The notes beneath the pieces are model-generated. The model did not search any database, was not told the origin of the DNA, and was given only the letters and a program-made list of their open reading frames with translations. Positions 42,820 through 51,819 of a DNA stretch of 64,000 nucleotides are shown piece after piece (positions within the stretch are counted from its first letter, which is position 1; the number at the start of each line of letters is the position of its first letter). Made by a program: the position numbers and the translations under genes. The stretch spans positions 270,797 to 334,796 of the forward strand of contig CAVWNV010000003.1 of assembly GCA_963756515.1 (NCBI GenBank). Direction: 5' to 3'. Origin of the DNA: Bog-756 sp963756515. Lineage in GTDB: Bacteria > Actinomycetota > Acidimicrobiia > Acidimicrobiales > RAAP-2.

Positions 42820-43734
42820 TCAGCCGGGAACGGAAGATGCGAAGGTGGCAATGCCGACGACCGGCGCGTTTAGCCGTGTCCCGCCCATCGATCCCTCGAA
42901 AGGAGCAGTGCCGAACGAGAACACGCCACCGTCCTTTGCAGCCAGCCAGTAGCCCATCCCGTCCGGCGTGGCGGCGACCCCCACGACCGATGCATTGAGG
43001 TGTGACCCACCCATGGATCCGTAGAATGAGGCATCGCCGAACGAGAACACGCCACCGTCGGCCGCGGCCAGCCAGTAGCCCTTGCCATCCGGTGTTCGGG
43101 CGATCCCCACGACCGGCGCATTAAGGCGTGTCCCGCCCGTGGACCCGTAGAATGAGGCATCGCCGAACGAGAACACCCCACCGTCGGCCGCTACCAGCCA
43201 GTAGCCCTTCCCGTCTGGGGTGGCTGCCATTCCCACGACTGGTGCATTGAGGGTCTCGGAGCTGACTTGGACGAATGGACCGGCATCACCGCACCCCAAC
43301 ACGTGTCCGTCTGAGCTGGCCATGAAGAACCCATTCCCAGTGGGGGACGATGCAATTCCCGTCCACGACCCCATTGCTTCGTTCAGACTCGTACAGCCGA
43401 TCTGCTCTGGCTGCCCCGCCTGGCCGAATGCAGTGGCCAAGCGGTACGCGTTGACGATCCAATAGCCACTCCCGTTTGGCGTCGAAGCGATGGCATCACA
43501 GCCAAACGCCGCATTGAGGGTGCTCGGTGGTTGGGGAGAGAAGCCGCACGTGCCCGGGGCATTTGTCCCGGAACCATAGAACGGCGCATCGAAAGAGAAC
43601 ACCCCTCCGTCAGCACCTGCGAGCCAGTAGCCAGGTGTTGACTGAGGTGGGGCAGCATCAGCGCGGGCGGTGGTTGCAATCACCCCAACGCTCGCGAAGG
43701 CAAGAACGATCAGTATTCGGCGGACTGTGAGCAT
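42820..43734 (-). CDS. secreted protein with six 42-residue 'GYWL..DGGVFSFGDA' repeats
   Basis: 304 residues from ATG 43734. Signal peptide 'MLTVRRILIVLAFASVGVIA', cleavage near 'ADA-AP'. The rest is about six repeats of 42 residues with the pattern GYWLxAxDGGVFSFGDAxFYGS, (T/S)xLNAPVVG(I/M)A, TPDGKG; the N-terminal three are more divergent ('GYWIVNAYRLATAFGQAG', 'GFFMASSDGHVLGCGDAG'), with several Cys. The repeat resembles one blade of a beta-propeller; six copies could close a propeller (inference). A cell-surface or secreted binding role is likely. It shares the repeat with the larger protein at 49468. Confidence 0.82.
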   Translation of the reverse strand: MLTVRRILIVLAFASVGVIATTARADAAPPQSTPGYWLAGADGGVFSFDAPFYGSGTNAPGTCGFSPQPPSTLNAAFGCDAIASTPNGSGYWIVNAYRLATAFGQAGQPEQIGCTSLNEAMGSWTGIASSPTGNGFFMASSDGHVLGCGDAGPFVQVSSETLNAPVVGMAATPDGKGYWLVAADGGVFSFGDASFYGSTGGTRLNAPVVGIARTPDGKGYWLAAADGGVFSFGDASFYGSMGGSHLNASVVGVAATPDGMGYWLAAKDGGVFSFGTAPFEGSMGGTRLNAPVVGIATFASSVPG

Positions 43735-43928
43735 TGGGTCGACTTTCACTAGTTGGACTGTGTGGGCAACGGCTGTGGGCCGCCATGATACGGCCCGCTC
43801 TCGTAACCCGGCGGTTCGGGGTTCTCTTGAACCTCGGACCATACGAGTCTCCCACCGGCACCGTGGATCCGGACGGTGAGTGTGCCGACGCCGTTGCGAT
43901 GACCGGTTGAGGACACACCGGTTTAAGG

Positions 43929-44342
43929 CTAGGCAGCCGGTCGGTCCTCGGGCGATACCAGCCACCCCCTTAACACAAAGGCGTCTTCCAGCGATTCGAT
44001 AATGGATTGAACCAACCGGCGGCTACGCCAAGCGCCGTATGCGGTAGTGATGCCACGAGATAGATGATCTATCTGAACTGAAGTGTCGGTAGTGCTCAAG
44101 CTGTAGAACTGAACACCTACCTTGAGGTATGGCGCTCCATCAGCAAAGAAGAGGTTCAGCTTTCTTGAACCGCTCGCAGCTTCAGCGGTCCAGTCACCGG
44201 TCCGCGTGACTTCCAATCCGTGCGAGCGGAGGCAAGTCTCAACGACTGCCCTGGCACTGGACGCATCGACAGAAAGGCAAAGTGTCTTGGTGGTTACCAC
44301 GGCGACATGATCTGTCGGGTGCGGGTGCCAGTCAAGCGACAT
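43929..44342 (-). CDS. hypothetical protein
   Basis: 137 residues from ATG 44342; the open frame extends further but its upstream part is Arg/Pro-rich and probably non-coding. Mixed alpha/beta composition: 'SLDWHPHPTDHVAVVTTKTL', 'VVETCLRSHGLEVTRTGDW', 'KLNLFFADGAPYLKVGVQFY', 'AWRSRRLVQSIIESLEDAF'. No recognised family and no signal peptide. It lies between a secreted repeat protein and the c-di-GMP enzyme on the opposite strand, so it may have its own promoter. Confidence 0.5.
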   Translation of the reverse strand: MSLDWHPHPTDHVAVVTTKTLCLSVDASSARAVVETCLRSHGLEVTRTGDWTAEAASGSRKLNLFFADGAPYLKVGVQFYSLSTTDTSVQIDHLSRGITTAYGAWRSRRLVQSIIESLEDAFVLRGWLVSPEDRPAA

Positions 44343-44594
44343 TCCGATGAATGGCAATGGGGTGCCACCTACCGCCGCGGCCCTGCGCCGGTCATTTACC
44401 GGGTGTGCTTGCCGTTCCCCAGCGGCGCCCGACCGGCACAAGCAGGACTGTGCAACGAGGGCCGGGCGCTGTTCGTCACCGCCCCGCTTAGGAGCGGGGG
44501 TCACCTCGCGACCGATTACGTGCCTAGATCTCCGACTTTGTCATGTCAGTGGAATTCCTCTTATGGCATGCCCATTCGTGGCCGATAGAAAACA

Positions 44595-46802
44595 ATGGGC
44601 CTGGATCTGTTGCCCGGTAGCGATTTCGATACTCGTCAACCGACACAGGACAGCGCCGCCGACTCGACCGATAAATCGCTGACAGTTCAGAAGCAGCGGT
44701 TCTGGACGTCCTATATCCGGCTTGGCTATGCGATTCTCGCTGGCGGAAGCCTCTTCGCGCTGGCCTCCTTCATCGCTACACCCAATGGAAGTCACCGACC
44801 AGTGCTGCTGACGGTGAGTTCACTCAGCCTCATCGTTGCCGTTGGGACTCTCCTATTCGTAGGCAAGGTCTCTATCTATCCCTGGCGGGTCTCCTTTTCG
44901 CTAGCCTCAACCCTCTCCGCCGGTGCTGCCCTTTCTCTCTGCATCTGTCTCGACGGTGGGCTCGACAGTCCGCTCGTCATTTTGATGGCCCTCCCCATCA
45001 TGAGTGCCGCTTTGGCTCTTCCGGCCAAGGAGGTGACGATCTGCGGAATCGCGGGATTCGTCGAATTTGGTGTGGTGGCATTTACCGATTCACATGTCGA
45101 GTCATCCATCAGCAATATCGCCGCACTAGTTGCACTCTTGACTGGTACGGTGGCTCTGAGCCTGGGAGTCGCCGTGTATCGGTCGCGCCTTGAAAGCGAC
45201 GAAGTTCAGTTGATTCAAGAACTCCACACTCGAGCACATTGCGATTCACTCACTGGATGTCTGAGTCATACGGCTTTCTATGAACGACTTACTATCGAGA
45301 TCGACGGCGCTCTGCGACACGGTATGTCATTGAGCTTGCTCGTTGCCGACATGGACCTGTTCAAATCATTCAATGACGCCCACGGTCATGCCGAGGGAGA
45401 CGAAGCACTATCTAAGGTTGGGGCAATCCTGAGAACTACCAGCCGTTCCGGCGATACCGTTGCACGCGTCGGCGGCGACGAGTTTGCCGTGATCCTGCCG
45501 ACCACCGATCTAGCCAGCGCCGGCAAACTTGCCGATCGGATGGCCGGAGCTCTCGATCACCCAGAAGGATTGGGGCTCAGCGTTAGTTTTGGCTTCGCAG
45601 CGCTCGATCCCCTTGAGCCAACCAGCCAGAAACTCTTTCGGGACGCCGACCTGGGTCTCTACCACGCTAAAGCCAATGGGCGCGGGTGCACTGGCACCAT
45701 TTCGACCGTTGGGGAGAGCACTCCTCATTATGTCCGCCAAAGTCAGCAACTCGCCGACAGTGTGATCGAACAAGCCGATTGGGACCGGCTCGAACAAAGC
45801 CTCCGCGAGTCAACTCGTGCGACGGTGGAGGCGTCGTCGATCATCGACTCGCTGCAGTCAACCGCTTCGGTTGGTTTTGGCTACGTCGACCGTGACTTTC
45901 GACTCTTGCGCCTCAACCCGATGCTCGCATCAGTCAACGGAGGCAGAGTCGAAGACCAGATCGGGAGGACGATTGCCGAGGTCGTTCCGGCCTTGTGGCC
46001 CGCACTCGAGCCGATATACCAACGGGTGATCGACACCTGTCAACCGATTGTCAGCCAGGAGGTGTCCGGCCCAACCTCCACAGATCCAGATCACGTCCAC
46101 TATTGGCTGACGAATCTCAATCCCGTTCGAGTCGATGACCGTGTGACTGGCATTGCCATCGTGGTCATCGATATCACCGACCGAAAGCAGCTGGAACAGA
46201 GTCAAGCGACACTCACCAGAGCAGTGGTGGGCGCACTGTCGGCATCTGTGGAGATGCGCGATCCGTATACTGCTGGACATCAAGACCGAGTGGCCCAAAT
46301 TGCTGCTGCGGTGGCCACTGAACTCCAACTTGAGCCAAACGAGGTCGACGCCATCGAACTGGCCGCGAGAATTCACGATCTTGGCAAACTTTCGGTTCCG
46401 TCGGAGATACTCACACGTCCGGGTCGACTAAGCGACGCCGAAATGGCGGTGGTCCGTGAACATAGCCAGGCAGGCTTCGATCTACTTAAGAAGGTCGACT
46501 TTCCGGAGCACGTTGGAGAGATGGTCTACCAGCACCATGAACGAATGGACGGGTCAGGGTATCCGAACGGTCTTCAGGGACAGCAGATCGTCATGGGAAG
46601 CCGCATTATCGCCGTCGCAGATGTGGTGGAATCAATGGCATCACGGCGCCCGTACCGAGCGGCCCTAGGCCTCGACACCGCTCTATGTGAGATTCAGAAA
46701 GGTTCCGGCAGCCTTTTTGATAAAGACGTGGTTGAAGCCTGTAGGAGGGTTATTGGTAGCGGCAAAGTTCACTTTGATCAGAGCGGATCACTCGTTGATT
46801 GA
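44595..46802 (+). CDS. membrane GGDEF-PAS-HD-GYP bifunctional c-di-GMP enzyme
   Basis: 735 residues. About five to six transmembrane segments between residues 38 and 196; a GGDEF domain (about 210-370) with intact 'GGDEF' at 293-297 and an intact inhibitory site RxxD (R284-D287) five residues before it; a PAS-like domain (about 415-530, 'VGFGYVDRDFRLLRLNPM', 'IVVIDITDRKQLE'); and an HD-GYP domain (about 540-720) with 'HDLGK' at 594-598, 'HHERMDGSGYP' at 647-657. Both active sites are complete, so it may both make and degrade c-di-GMP, switched by the membrane or PAS sensor. GGDEF with HD-GYP is less common than GGDEF-EAL. Lower GC than the catabolic cluster. Confidence 0.92.
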   Translation: MGLDLLPGSDFDTRQPTQDSAADSTDKSLTVQKQRFWTSYIRLGYAILAGGSLFALASFIATPNGSHRPVLLTVSSLSLIVAVGTLLFVGKVSIYPWRVSFSLASTLSAGAALSLCICLDGGLDSPLVILMALPIMSAALALPAKEVTICGIAGFVEFGVVAFTDSHVESSISNIAALVALLTGTVALSLGVAVYRSRLESDEVQLIQELHTRAHCDSLTGCLSHTAFYERLTIEIDGALRHGMSLSLLVADMDLFKSFNDAHGHAEGDEALSKVGAILRTTSRSGDTVARVGGDEFAVILPTTDLASAGKLADRMAGALDHPEGLGLSVSFGFAALDPLEPTSQKLFRDADLGLYHAKANGRGCTGTISTVGESTPHYVRQSQQLADSVIEQADWDRLEQSLRESTRATVEASSIIDSLQSTASVGFGYVDRDFRLLRLNPMLASVNGGRVEDQIGRTIAEVVPALWPALEPIYQRVIDTCQPIVSQEVSGPTSTDPDHVHYWLTNLNPVRVDDRVTGIAIVVIDITDRKQLEQSQATLTRAVVGALSASVEMRDPYTAGHQDRVAQIAAAVATELQLEPNEVDAIELAARIHDLGKLSVPSEILTRPGRLSDAEMAVVREHSQAGFDLLKKVDFPEHVGEMVYQHHERMDGSGYPNGLQGQQIVMGSRIIAVADVVESMASRRPYRAALGLDTALCEIQKGSGSLFDKDVVEACRRVIGSGKVHFDQSGSLVD

Positions 46803-47409
46803 GAAGTCCGGGAAGAGTGATTTGGCGAGGATGCCAGTGGTCTTGAGGACGCGAGCATGACCAATCCCCTTTACGGCGACAACAAAGACGGCGCGACGCA
46901 GAGCGGCGGTGAGGCAATTTCCTACCGGTGGCTGGATCGCCTACAAATAGATCGGACGAGGTCCCTCGCCCGGTGCGGTTGGGTTCATCGACACGGTCCG
47001 CTCTCCTCTGACCACTAAGCCAGATCGTACTCCAGCCTCCTTGTTCTCAGCCGAGAGACGATCTCGATACTCGAATGGCTCAGTCGCTACCAGCTCCACA
47101 CCGCCGGCGGTGAGGGCGGTTATCGACCGTGGCCTACCGGCGGTGCTTCAGAGCGCAAGCCAGCCTGCGCTCGTGGCTCACTGGTTGCAGACCGCACTAA
47201 GGGATTTGGAGGCGGCATTCCTACCCACTTGGGACCTTTGACTCTATGGGGAGATGGCGTTGGAGCCCAAGCTTCCCACGGAAGGTAACTATGGCAGGAG
47301 CGGTTGATGGCCCGGGTTCATCGAGGTGGGCGAGATGGTGAGTAGCCAGTGATGTCGTTCCGCGCGCCTATGCCAACAAGAAACCCAAGAGGGAAGGGCT
47401 CGGCTTCCA
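46803..47409. other. intergenic region, possible decayed coding sequence
   Basis: No supported gene in 607 bases. The minus strand from about 46940 to 46802 reads as a protein-like C-terminus ('LTAALRRAVFVVAVKGIGHA', 'TTGILAKSLFPDFSINE') ending in a stop, cut off upstream by stops, so it may be the remnant of a lost gene. At 47099-47112 there is a perfect 14-base palindrome (CACCGCCGGCGGTG), followed by GGCGGTTATCGACCGTG, which recurs at 51784. Confidence 0.4.
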
Positions 47410-47925
47410 ATGGATAGTTCACCAGATGGGCAGAGTGCACTTTCGATGCAGCTACTTGATGCAACTCACGCCCTTTACCGTGCGGCGATCGCCCTAGAGG
47501 CGATCGAATCTACCGAGTCCGACGCTGCCGACTTTCGGTGTCCTTTCCTCAAATCAGATAATCGGTCTATGCCTATCGAGATGTCAGCCGAATCAGTCCG
47601 GATGCACGGGACTTATCAAGATGCGCTCAATCACATCAATAAGGCAAACGCAGCCATATCCTCTTCGGCCCTCACTAGTCAGGCAGCCAGCGATCGTCCG
47701 ACACGAGCGGCGGACGTACCGTCCGAAGATAGGCCTCCAGACATTGAGCGTATTGCGGCTGACGTCAACAGTGTCGTCATCCACGGAATCTTCGAGGCAA
47801 CTCTGGTGGTGCAATCCGCCCTCAGCAGTAACACGTTGGAGCCCGTCAGCCGAGAGCGGCTGGAAGCAGCGGTTGTACTTCTTGACGAGACGGTTCAGCA
47901 GGTGAGAAGCGCCATCACGGGGTAG
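47410..47925 (+). CDS. hypothetical helical protein
   Basis: 171 residues. Predominantly helical and acidic ('LLDATHALYRAAIALEAIES', 'RIAADVNSVVIHGIFEATLV', 'RERLEAAVVLLDETVQQVRS'), with a low-complexity middle. No signal peptide, no membrane segment, no recognised family. Possibly ANTAR- or four-helix-bundle-like, but nothing diagnostic. GAGGGAAGGG lies about 15 bases before the ATG. It ends 145 bases before the IS481 element. Confidence 0.5.
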   Translation: MDSSPDGQSALSMQLLDATHALYRAAIALEAIESTESDAADFRCPFLKSDNRSMPIEMSAESVRMHGTYQDALNHINKANAAISSSALTSQAASDRPTRAADVPSEDRPPDIERIAADVNSVVIHGIFEATLVVQSALSSNTLEPVSRERLEAAVVLLDETVQQVRSAITG

Positions 47926-48069
47926 CCAATAGTCTCTTGCAATAAAGGTGGGTAGGTAACCCAGCAATCTTTTGGGACGTTGGGCTCTACTCATTGCAGG
48001 AGCCAACCGGCACGGTTCCACAACGGCCCTAGATCTTCCTGTCCACGGGATGAGGTTGCACATCCACCA

Positions 48070-49157
48070 TGAGGTGGGGTCCGGCGATGGACTCTTTGTT
48101 TCTGACCAAAGAGACAGGGAGCCCATCACCATGACCCCAGCAGAGATCATCTACCAACGGCGCATCGCCGTGTTGGAACACGCCCAGCGAACCGGGAACG
48201 TGGCCGAGACCTGCCGGGTCTTCGGGATCTCCCGGACCCGGTACTACCAGTGGAAGAACGTGGCCGACCGCTACGGGCTCGACGCCCTGGTGCCGAAGGC
48301 CCGCCGGACCCCGCAGATGCCCGAGGCCACGCCTACCCACGTGATCCAGGCCCTGTTGACCCTGGCTGTCGTGGAGCCCACCATCGGCTGTCGCCAATAC
48401 GCCGACCGCCTCGGTGACCAGGGCTTCGCCATCGCCAAGTCGACGGTGCAGAAGCACCTGGTGGCCCACGGCCTGGGCCGACGTTCCCAGCGGTTGGGGC
48501 GGGCGGCAGCCATCGCGGCGACCACGACCGGTCTGGTGACCGAAGCAGCCCGGGACGACAAGCTGTTCGGGTTCTGCCTGGCCACGGGCGGTCCCGGTGA
48601 GCTGGTCTGCCTGGACAGCTTCTACATCGGGAAGCTGAAGGGCGTGGGCAAGGTGTACCAGCTCAGCGCCATCGACGTCTTCACCCGGTGGGCCATCGTC
48701 ATGATCGTGATCGGACCGGTGGACCACACCCACTCCATCCGCTTCATCGACCACATCCTGCGGGCCTACCGAAGGAACGGGATAAAGGTCAGGGCTGTGC
48801 TCACGGACAACGGTCCCGAATATGTGGACGGACGATTCCGGGCCCATCTGGCGGCCAAGCAGCTCGGCCACCAGCGGATCCCTCCCCGGTCGCCCAACCA
48901 CAACGCCGTCTGCGAGCGGTTCCACCAGACCATCCTCCAGGAGTGCTGGCGTCCCGCCTTCCACCGGCGTCACTTCACCTCGATCCGCCAGCTCCAAGCC
49001 GAGGCCGACTCGTGGCTGGTGACCTACCACCGCCGCCGGCGGAACCACGGGGACTACATGCGGGGCAGGACTCCTCACGAGGTGCTCGACAAGTATCGGA
49101 GGAACAAGGCAGCATGACCACCATCACCATCAACCAAAGAGTCCACCTGTCACCTCA
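48070..49157 (+). mobile_element. IS481-family insertion sequence
   Basis: About 1088 bases. Ends with perfect 7-base terminal repeats TGAGGTG (48070-48076) and CACCTCA (49151-49157), beginning TG and ending CA as usual for IS481, plus a further inner inverted match around TGGACTCTTTG (48087 region and 49136 region). It contains one intact transposase gene. No obvious direct target duplication flanks it (ACCA left, ACTC right), so one flank may have been rearranged. The element is GC-richer than its surroundings, like the catabolic cluster. Confidence 0.8.
48131..49117 (+). CDS. IS481-family transposase
   Basis: 328 residues from ATG 48131 (GGGAG 9 bases upstream). N-terminal helix-turn-helix ('TGNVAETCRVFGISRTRYYQ'), a linker and an rve-type integrase core with the DDE residues D162 ('LVCLDSFYIG'), D226 ('VLTDNGPEYV') and E262 ('NAVCERFHQTIL'), with the 36-residue D-to-E spacing typical of this group. 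C-terminal 'YHRRRRNHGDYMRGRTPHEV'. Complete and apparently active. Confidence 0.93.
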   Translation: MTPAEIIYQRRIAVLEHAQRTGNVAETCRVFGISRTRYYQWKNVADRYGLDALVPKARRTPQMPEATPTHVIQALLTLAVVEPTIGCRQYADRLGDQGFAIAKSTVQKHLVAHGLGRRSQRLGRAAAIAATTTGLVTEAARDDKLFGFCLATGGPGELVCLDSFYIGKLKGVGKVYQLSAIDVFTRWAIVMIVIGPVDHTHSIRFIDHILRAYRRNGIKVRAVLTDNGPEYVDGRFRAHLAAKQLGHQRIPPRSPNHNAVCERFHQTILQECWRPAFHRRHFTSIRQLQAEADSWLVTYHRRRRNHGDYMRGRTPHEVLDKYRRNKAA

Positions 49158-49467
49158 ACTCTCGGTCCGGAAGCCCTAGATGAAATAGTCATATCGTGCG
49201 ACCGGTTCGGGTGTCGGCCCATGCGCACACTCAACGGCGACTTCGCTCCCGAGGATATTCTCACCCGATGCGCCCTGTTCTCCGAACGCTACGAATCAGC
49301 AGCAGCGTCTGCCATAAGTCTCAATTAGGCACATCCGGGCGTGGGGATAACTGTCCAACCGGGTATCCGAGGCCCACACGCGACCGCCGCCCGGCCCCAT
49401 CGGTCCCCACCCCGGGTCGGGTATCGAGTCTCCTAAGGACCCGACTCAGGGTGGGTGGGTGACGGGG
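49158..49467. other. intergenic region downstream of IS481
   Basis: 310 bases without a supported gene. An open frame of 35 codons at 49221-49328 (MRTLNGDFAPEDILTRC...) has ordinary protein composition but no ribosome-binding site; it may be a fragment left by the insertion. No hairpin terminator for the repeat-protein gene was convincing. Confidence 0.35.
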
Positions 49468-51360
49468 CTAGGCGGCCACGGTGACGGCCACCGATGCCGC
49501 CCCGACGATCGGCTTGTTGAGGTGGGACCCGCCCATGGAGCCGAAGAATGCGGCGTCGCCGAGGTTGAACACCCCGCCGTCCGAGGCCACCAGCCAGTAG
49601 CCCTTGCCGTCCGGCGTGGCCGTCATGCCCACAATCGGCTTGTTGAGGTGGGACCCGCCCATGGAACCGAAGAAGCCGGCGTCGCCGAAGTTGAACACTC
49701 CGCCGTCCGAGGCCACCAACCAGTAGCCCTGACCGTCCGGCGTAGCCGTCATGCCCACAATCGGCTTGTTGAGGTGGGACCCGCCCATGGAACCGAAGAA
49801 GCCGGCGTCGCCGAAGCTGAACACTCCGCCGTCCGAGGCCACCAGCCAGTAGCCCTTGCCGTCCGGCGTGGCCGTCATGCCCACAATCGGCTTGTTGAGG
49901 TGGGACCCGCCCATGGAACCGAAGAAGCCGGCGTCGCCGAAGCTGAACACTCCGCCGTCCGAGGCCACCAGCCAGTAGCCCTTGCCGGCAGGGTTCGGCT
50001 GGTCCGGCGGATCCACTGACTCGTACGGGGTAGCGGCCATGCCCACGATCGGCTTGTTGAGGTGGGACCCGCCCATGGAGCCGAAAAAGCCGGCATCTCC
50101 GAAGTTGAAGATGCCCCCGTCGGCGCCGACCTCCCAGTAGCCACCCTGGTCCGACGTCTGCGCCAGACCCACGATCGGCGAGTTGAGATGGCTGTCGCCC
50201 ATGGAGCCGAAGAACCCTGCGCTGCCGAAGTTAAATACGCCGCCGTCGGAGCCGGCCATCCAGTAGCCGGTTCCAGCCACGGGCACGTTGAAGACGGCCC
50301 GCCCCCCGGGTGTGGTGGTGATGGTGTTGCCGGTGAGCGTGGTTCCGCTGTCACCGGCCAGCCAGACCCCGTAGAACTCGTGGCTGATCGTGTTGTTGGT
50401 GATGGTGGTGCTGGTCAGGGTCGGGGTGACCGGTGCCGGGATGACCGTGGCGGCCACGATGATGCCAGCGGGTTGTGGTGGTCCGTCGACCGAACCCCAG
50501 TCGTCCATGGTGAGGCTGTTGCTGTCTAGGGTCACGCCGCTGACGTGGTCGTTGGGCGCGTTGGAGTGTACGACGATTCCGGGGATGAACGAGTCGGTGA
50601 CAGTATTGCTCTGGACGGTAACCGAGGAGACCGAGGTCCCCGGAGAGTCGGCAGCCACCACGATGCCGCCTAGGACCGGTCCGTGCGGCCCGAACTGACC
50701 GACCGTGCCCATCACCGTGTTGTTGGTGACTGCGGCCGAGGTCACTCCGGCCCCGGGGTCATAGGCGGCGATGACCACGCCGCACCCGCCGAAATTGCCG
50801 TTGCTCTGGTTGTTGTCCACGGTCACGTTGCCAGTGGGCGTCAGCGTCCCTGGGTCGGGGGCGCCGGGATCGACGGGGCCGTCGTCGGCCACCCCGATCC
50901 CACCGTCAGCCAGGTTGCCGCTCACGGTGTTCCCCGAAACCGTCGAGTTCGAGACCCCGACCAGCTCGATGGCCTTATTCTCGGCAATCCCCGCCGTCGG
51001 TGCCACGCCGTTGCCCGACACCGTCGAATTGGTGACGTGGAACCCGCTGGTGTCCTGGGCAAAGATCCCGTGGTCGTTGGCGCCGGTCACAGTGGCGTCG
51101 TTGATGGTGACACCGGTGACCCCCGGGCCGACATAGATGCCGAGATCGCATCCGGTGGCGTCAGTCGCACCGGTGATCGTCTGGTTGGTGGTGGCGATGA
51201 CCGAGGCGGTCAGGCCCGTGCCACCGGCGGCCGTGCAGGTTGGGAGGGCGCCGGCGATGCCGGTGACCCCGAGCGAGGGAATCAGCACCCCCGCGCCTCC
51301 GAGTCCGGAGACTCCAAGTGCGACGACACCGATGAGCCGTGCCAAATGCTGATTCTTCAT
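49468..51360 (-). CDS. secreted beta-helix protein with C-terminal 42-residue surface repeats
   Basis: 630 residues. Signal peptide 'MKNQHLARLIGVVALGVSGL...IAGA'. Residues about 50-365 form a right-handed parallel beta-helix built of PbH1-type turns ('NSTVSGNTVSGN', 'VTVDNNQSNGNFGG', 'TTITNNTISHEFYGVWLAGD'). Residues about 370-620 are six 42-residue repeats of the type GYWLVASDGGVFSFGDAGFF, GSMGGSHLNKPIVGMTATPD. Repeats 3-6 are nearly identical at the DNA level, implying recent duplication. Beta-helices often bind or cleave polysaccharides, so this could be a surface glycan-binding or adhesive protein; no catalytic residues were identified. Two domains of separate ancestry are fused. Confidence 0.88.
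   Translation of the reverse strand: MKNQHLARLIGVVALGVSGLGGAGVLIPSLGVTGIAGALPTCTAAGGTGLTASVIATTNQTITGATDATGCDLGIYVGPGVTGVTINDATVTGANDHGIFAQDTSGFHVTNSTVSGNGVAPTAGIAENKAIELVGVSNSTVSGNTVSGNLADGGIGVADDGPVDPGAPDPGTLTPTGNVTVDNNQSNGNFGGCGVVIAAYDPGAGVTSAAVTNNTVMGTVGQFGPHGPVLGGIVVAADSPGTSVSSVTVQSNTVTDSFIPGIVVHSNAPNDHVSGVTLDSNSLTMDDWGSVDGPPQPAGIIVAATVIPAPVTPTLTSTTITNNTISHEFYGVWLAGDSGTTLTGNTITTTPGGRAVFNVPVAGTGYWMAGSDGGVFNFGSAGFFGSMGDSHLNSPIVGLAQTSDQGGYWEVGADGGIFNFGDAGFFGSMGGSHLNKPIVGMAATPYESVDPPDQPNPAGKGYWLVASDGGVFSFGDAGFFGSMGGSHLNKPIVGMTATPDGKGYWLVASDGGVFSFGDAGFFGSMGGSHLNKPIVGMTATPDGQGYWLVASDGGVFNFGDAGFFGSMGGSHLNKPIVGMTATPDGKGYWLVASDGGVFNLGDAAFFGSMGGSHLNKPIVGAASVAVTVAA
49560..49990. repeat. 126-bp near-identical tandem coding repeats
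   Basis: Units of 126 bases (42 codons) inside the C-terminal part of the beta-helix protein gene, each containing CAATCGGCTTGTTGAGGTGG and GAACCGAAGAAGCCGGCGTC. Consecutive copies differ at only a few positions, so they can recombine and change the number of protein repeats. Confidence 0.85.
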
Positions 51361-51539
51361 TGTTCCCTCTCTGTTGCGGCAACACCCGATTGGGCAATAC
51401 TCGGTTTTCCGTCGGTGATTCTCGTCGCGTCACGGGCCAGATGCAACCGATTTGGCTAGGTCGGCCCTGACTACGAGCTACGGCAATCCCAGGTCATGGG
51501 CAACCAAGAACGTGATGCTCTTCACTTCCGGCGGCGGGG

Positions 51540-51589
51540 CTCGCAATTTCCCCTGTCCTAGAGCCTCGCAATTTCCCCTGTCCTAGAGC
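51540..51589. repeat. 25-bp perfect tandem duplication
   Basis: The unit CTCGCAATTTCCCCTGTCCT followed by AGAGC occurs twice in direct succession (51540-51564 and 51565-51589). It lies in the spacer between the beta-helix protein and the small basic ORF. Non-coding; could be a slippage product or a regulatory duplication. Confidence 0.85.
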
Positions 51590-51637
51590 AAGGTACAAGT
51601 TCAAGGGTGCCCCCTATCGCTGCCGGATCAGCGGCGG

Positions 51638-51739
51638 TTATCTTCGTCCTCCACGAGACTGAACACGCTTGGTGCGTTTGGTCACGTCGTCGCCCCTTTT
51701 CTTCTTTGGCTTCTGCCCCGCGTTCTTCTTCGCAGGCAT
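51638..51739 (-). CDS. candidate 33-residue strongly basic protein
   Basis: A short open frame, ATG at 51739, TAA at 51638, reading MPAKKNAGQKPKKKRGDDV then TKRTKRVQSRGGRR. About 40% of residues are Lys or Arg, there are no hydrophobic segments, and it is far too regular to be a typical random frame in GC-rich DNA. It could be a nucleic-acid-binding microprotein. The Shine-Dalgarno is weak (AGGA far upstream), so expression is unproven. Confidence 0.4.
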   Translation of the reverse strand: MPAKKNAGQKPKKKRGDDVTKRTKRVQSRGGRR

Positions 51740-51819
51740 CTGTCAATCGTGCTGTCCTGGCTATCCCCGATTGCCGGGAGCGGGGCGGTTATCGAACGTG
51801 ACTGATCGGCACCGCTGGA

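Noticed and set aside
47041..47241. 66-codon plus-strand frame in the 46.8-47.4 kb spacer
   Set aside because: It starts without a ribosome-binding site and contains the palindrome and repeat motif; composition is not convincing.
49560..49990. Regularly spaced direct repeats considered as a CRISPR array
   Set aside because: The 126-base period is an exact multiple of three inside a coding frame, whole units are repeated without unique spacers, and no cas genes are present.
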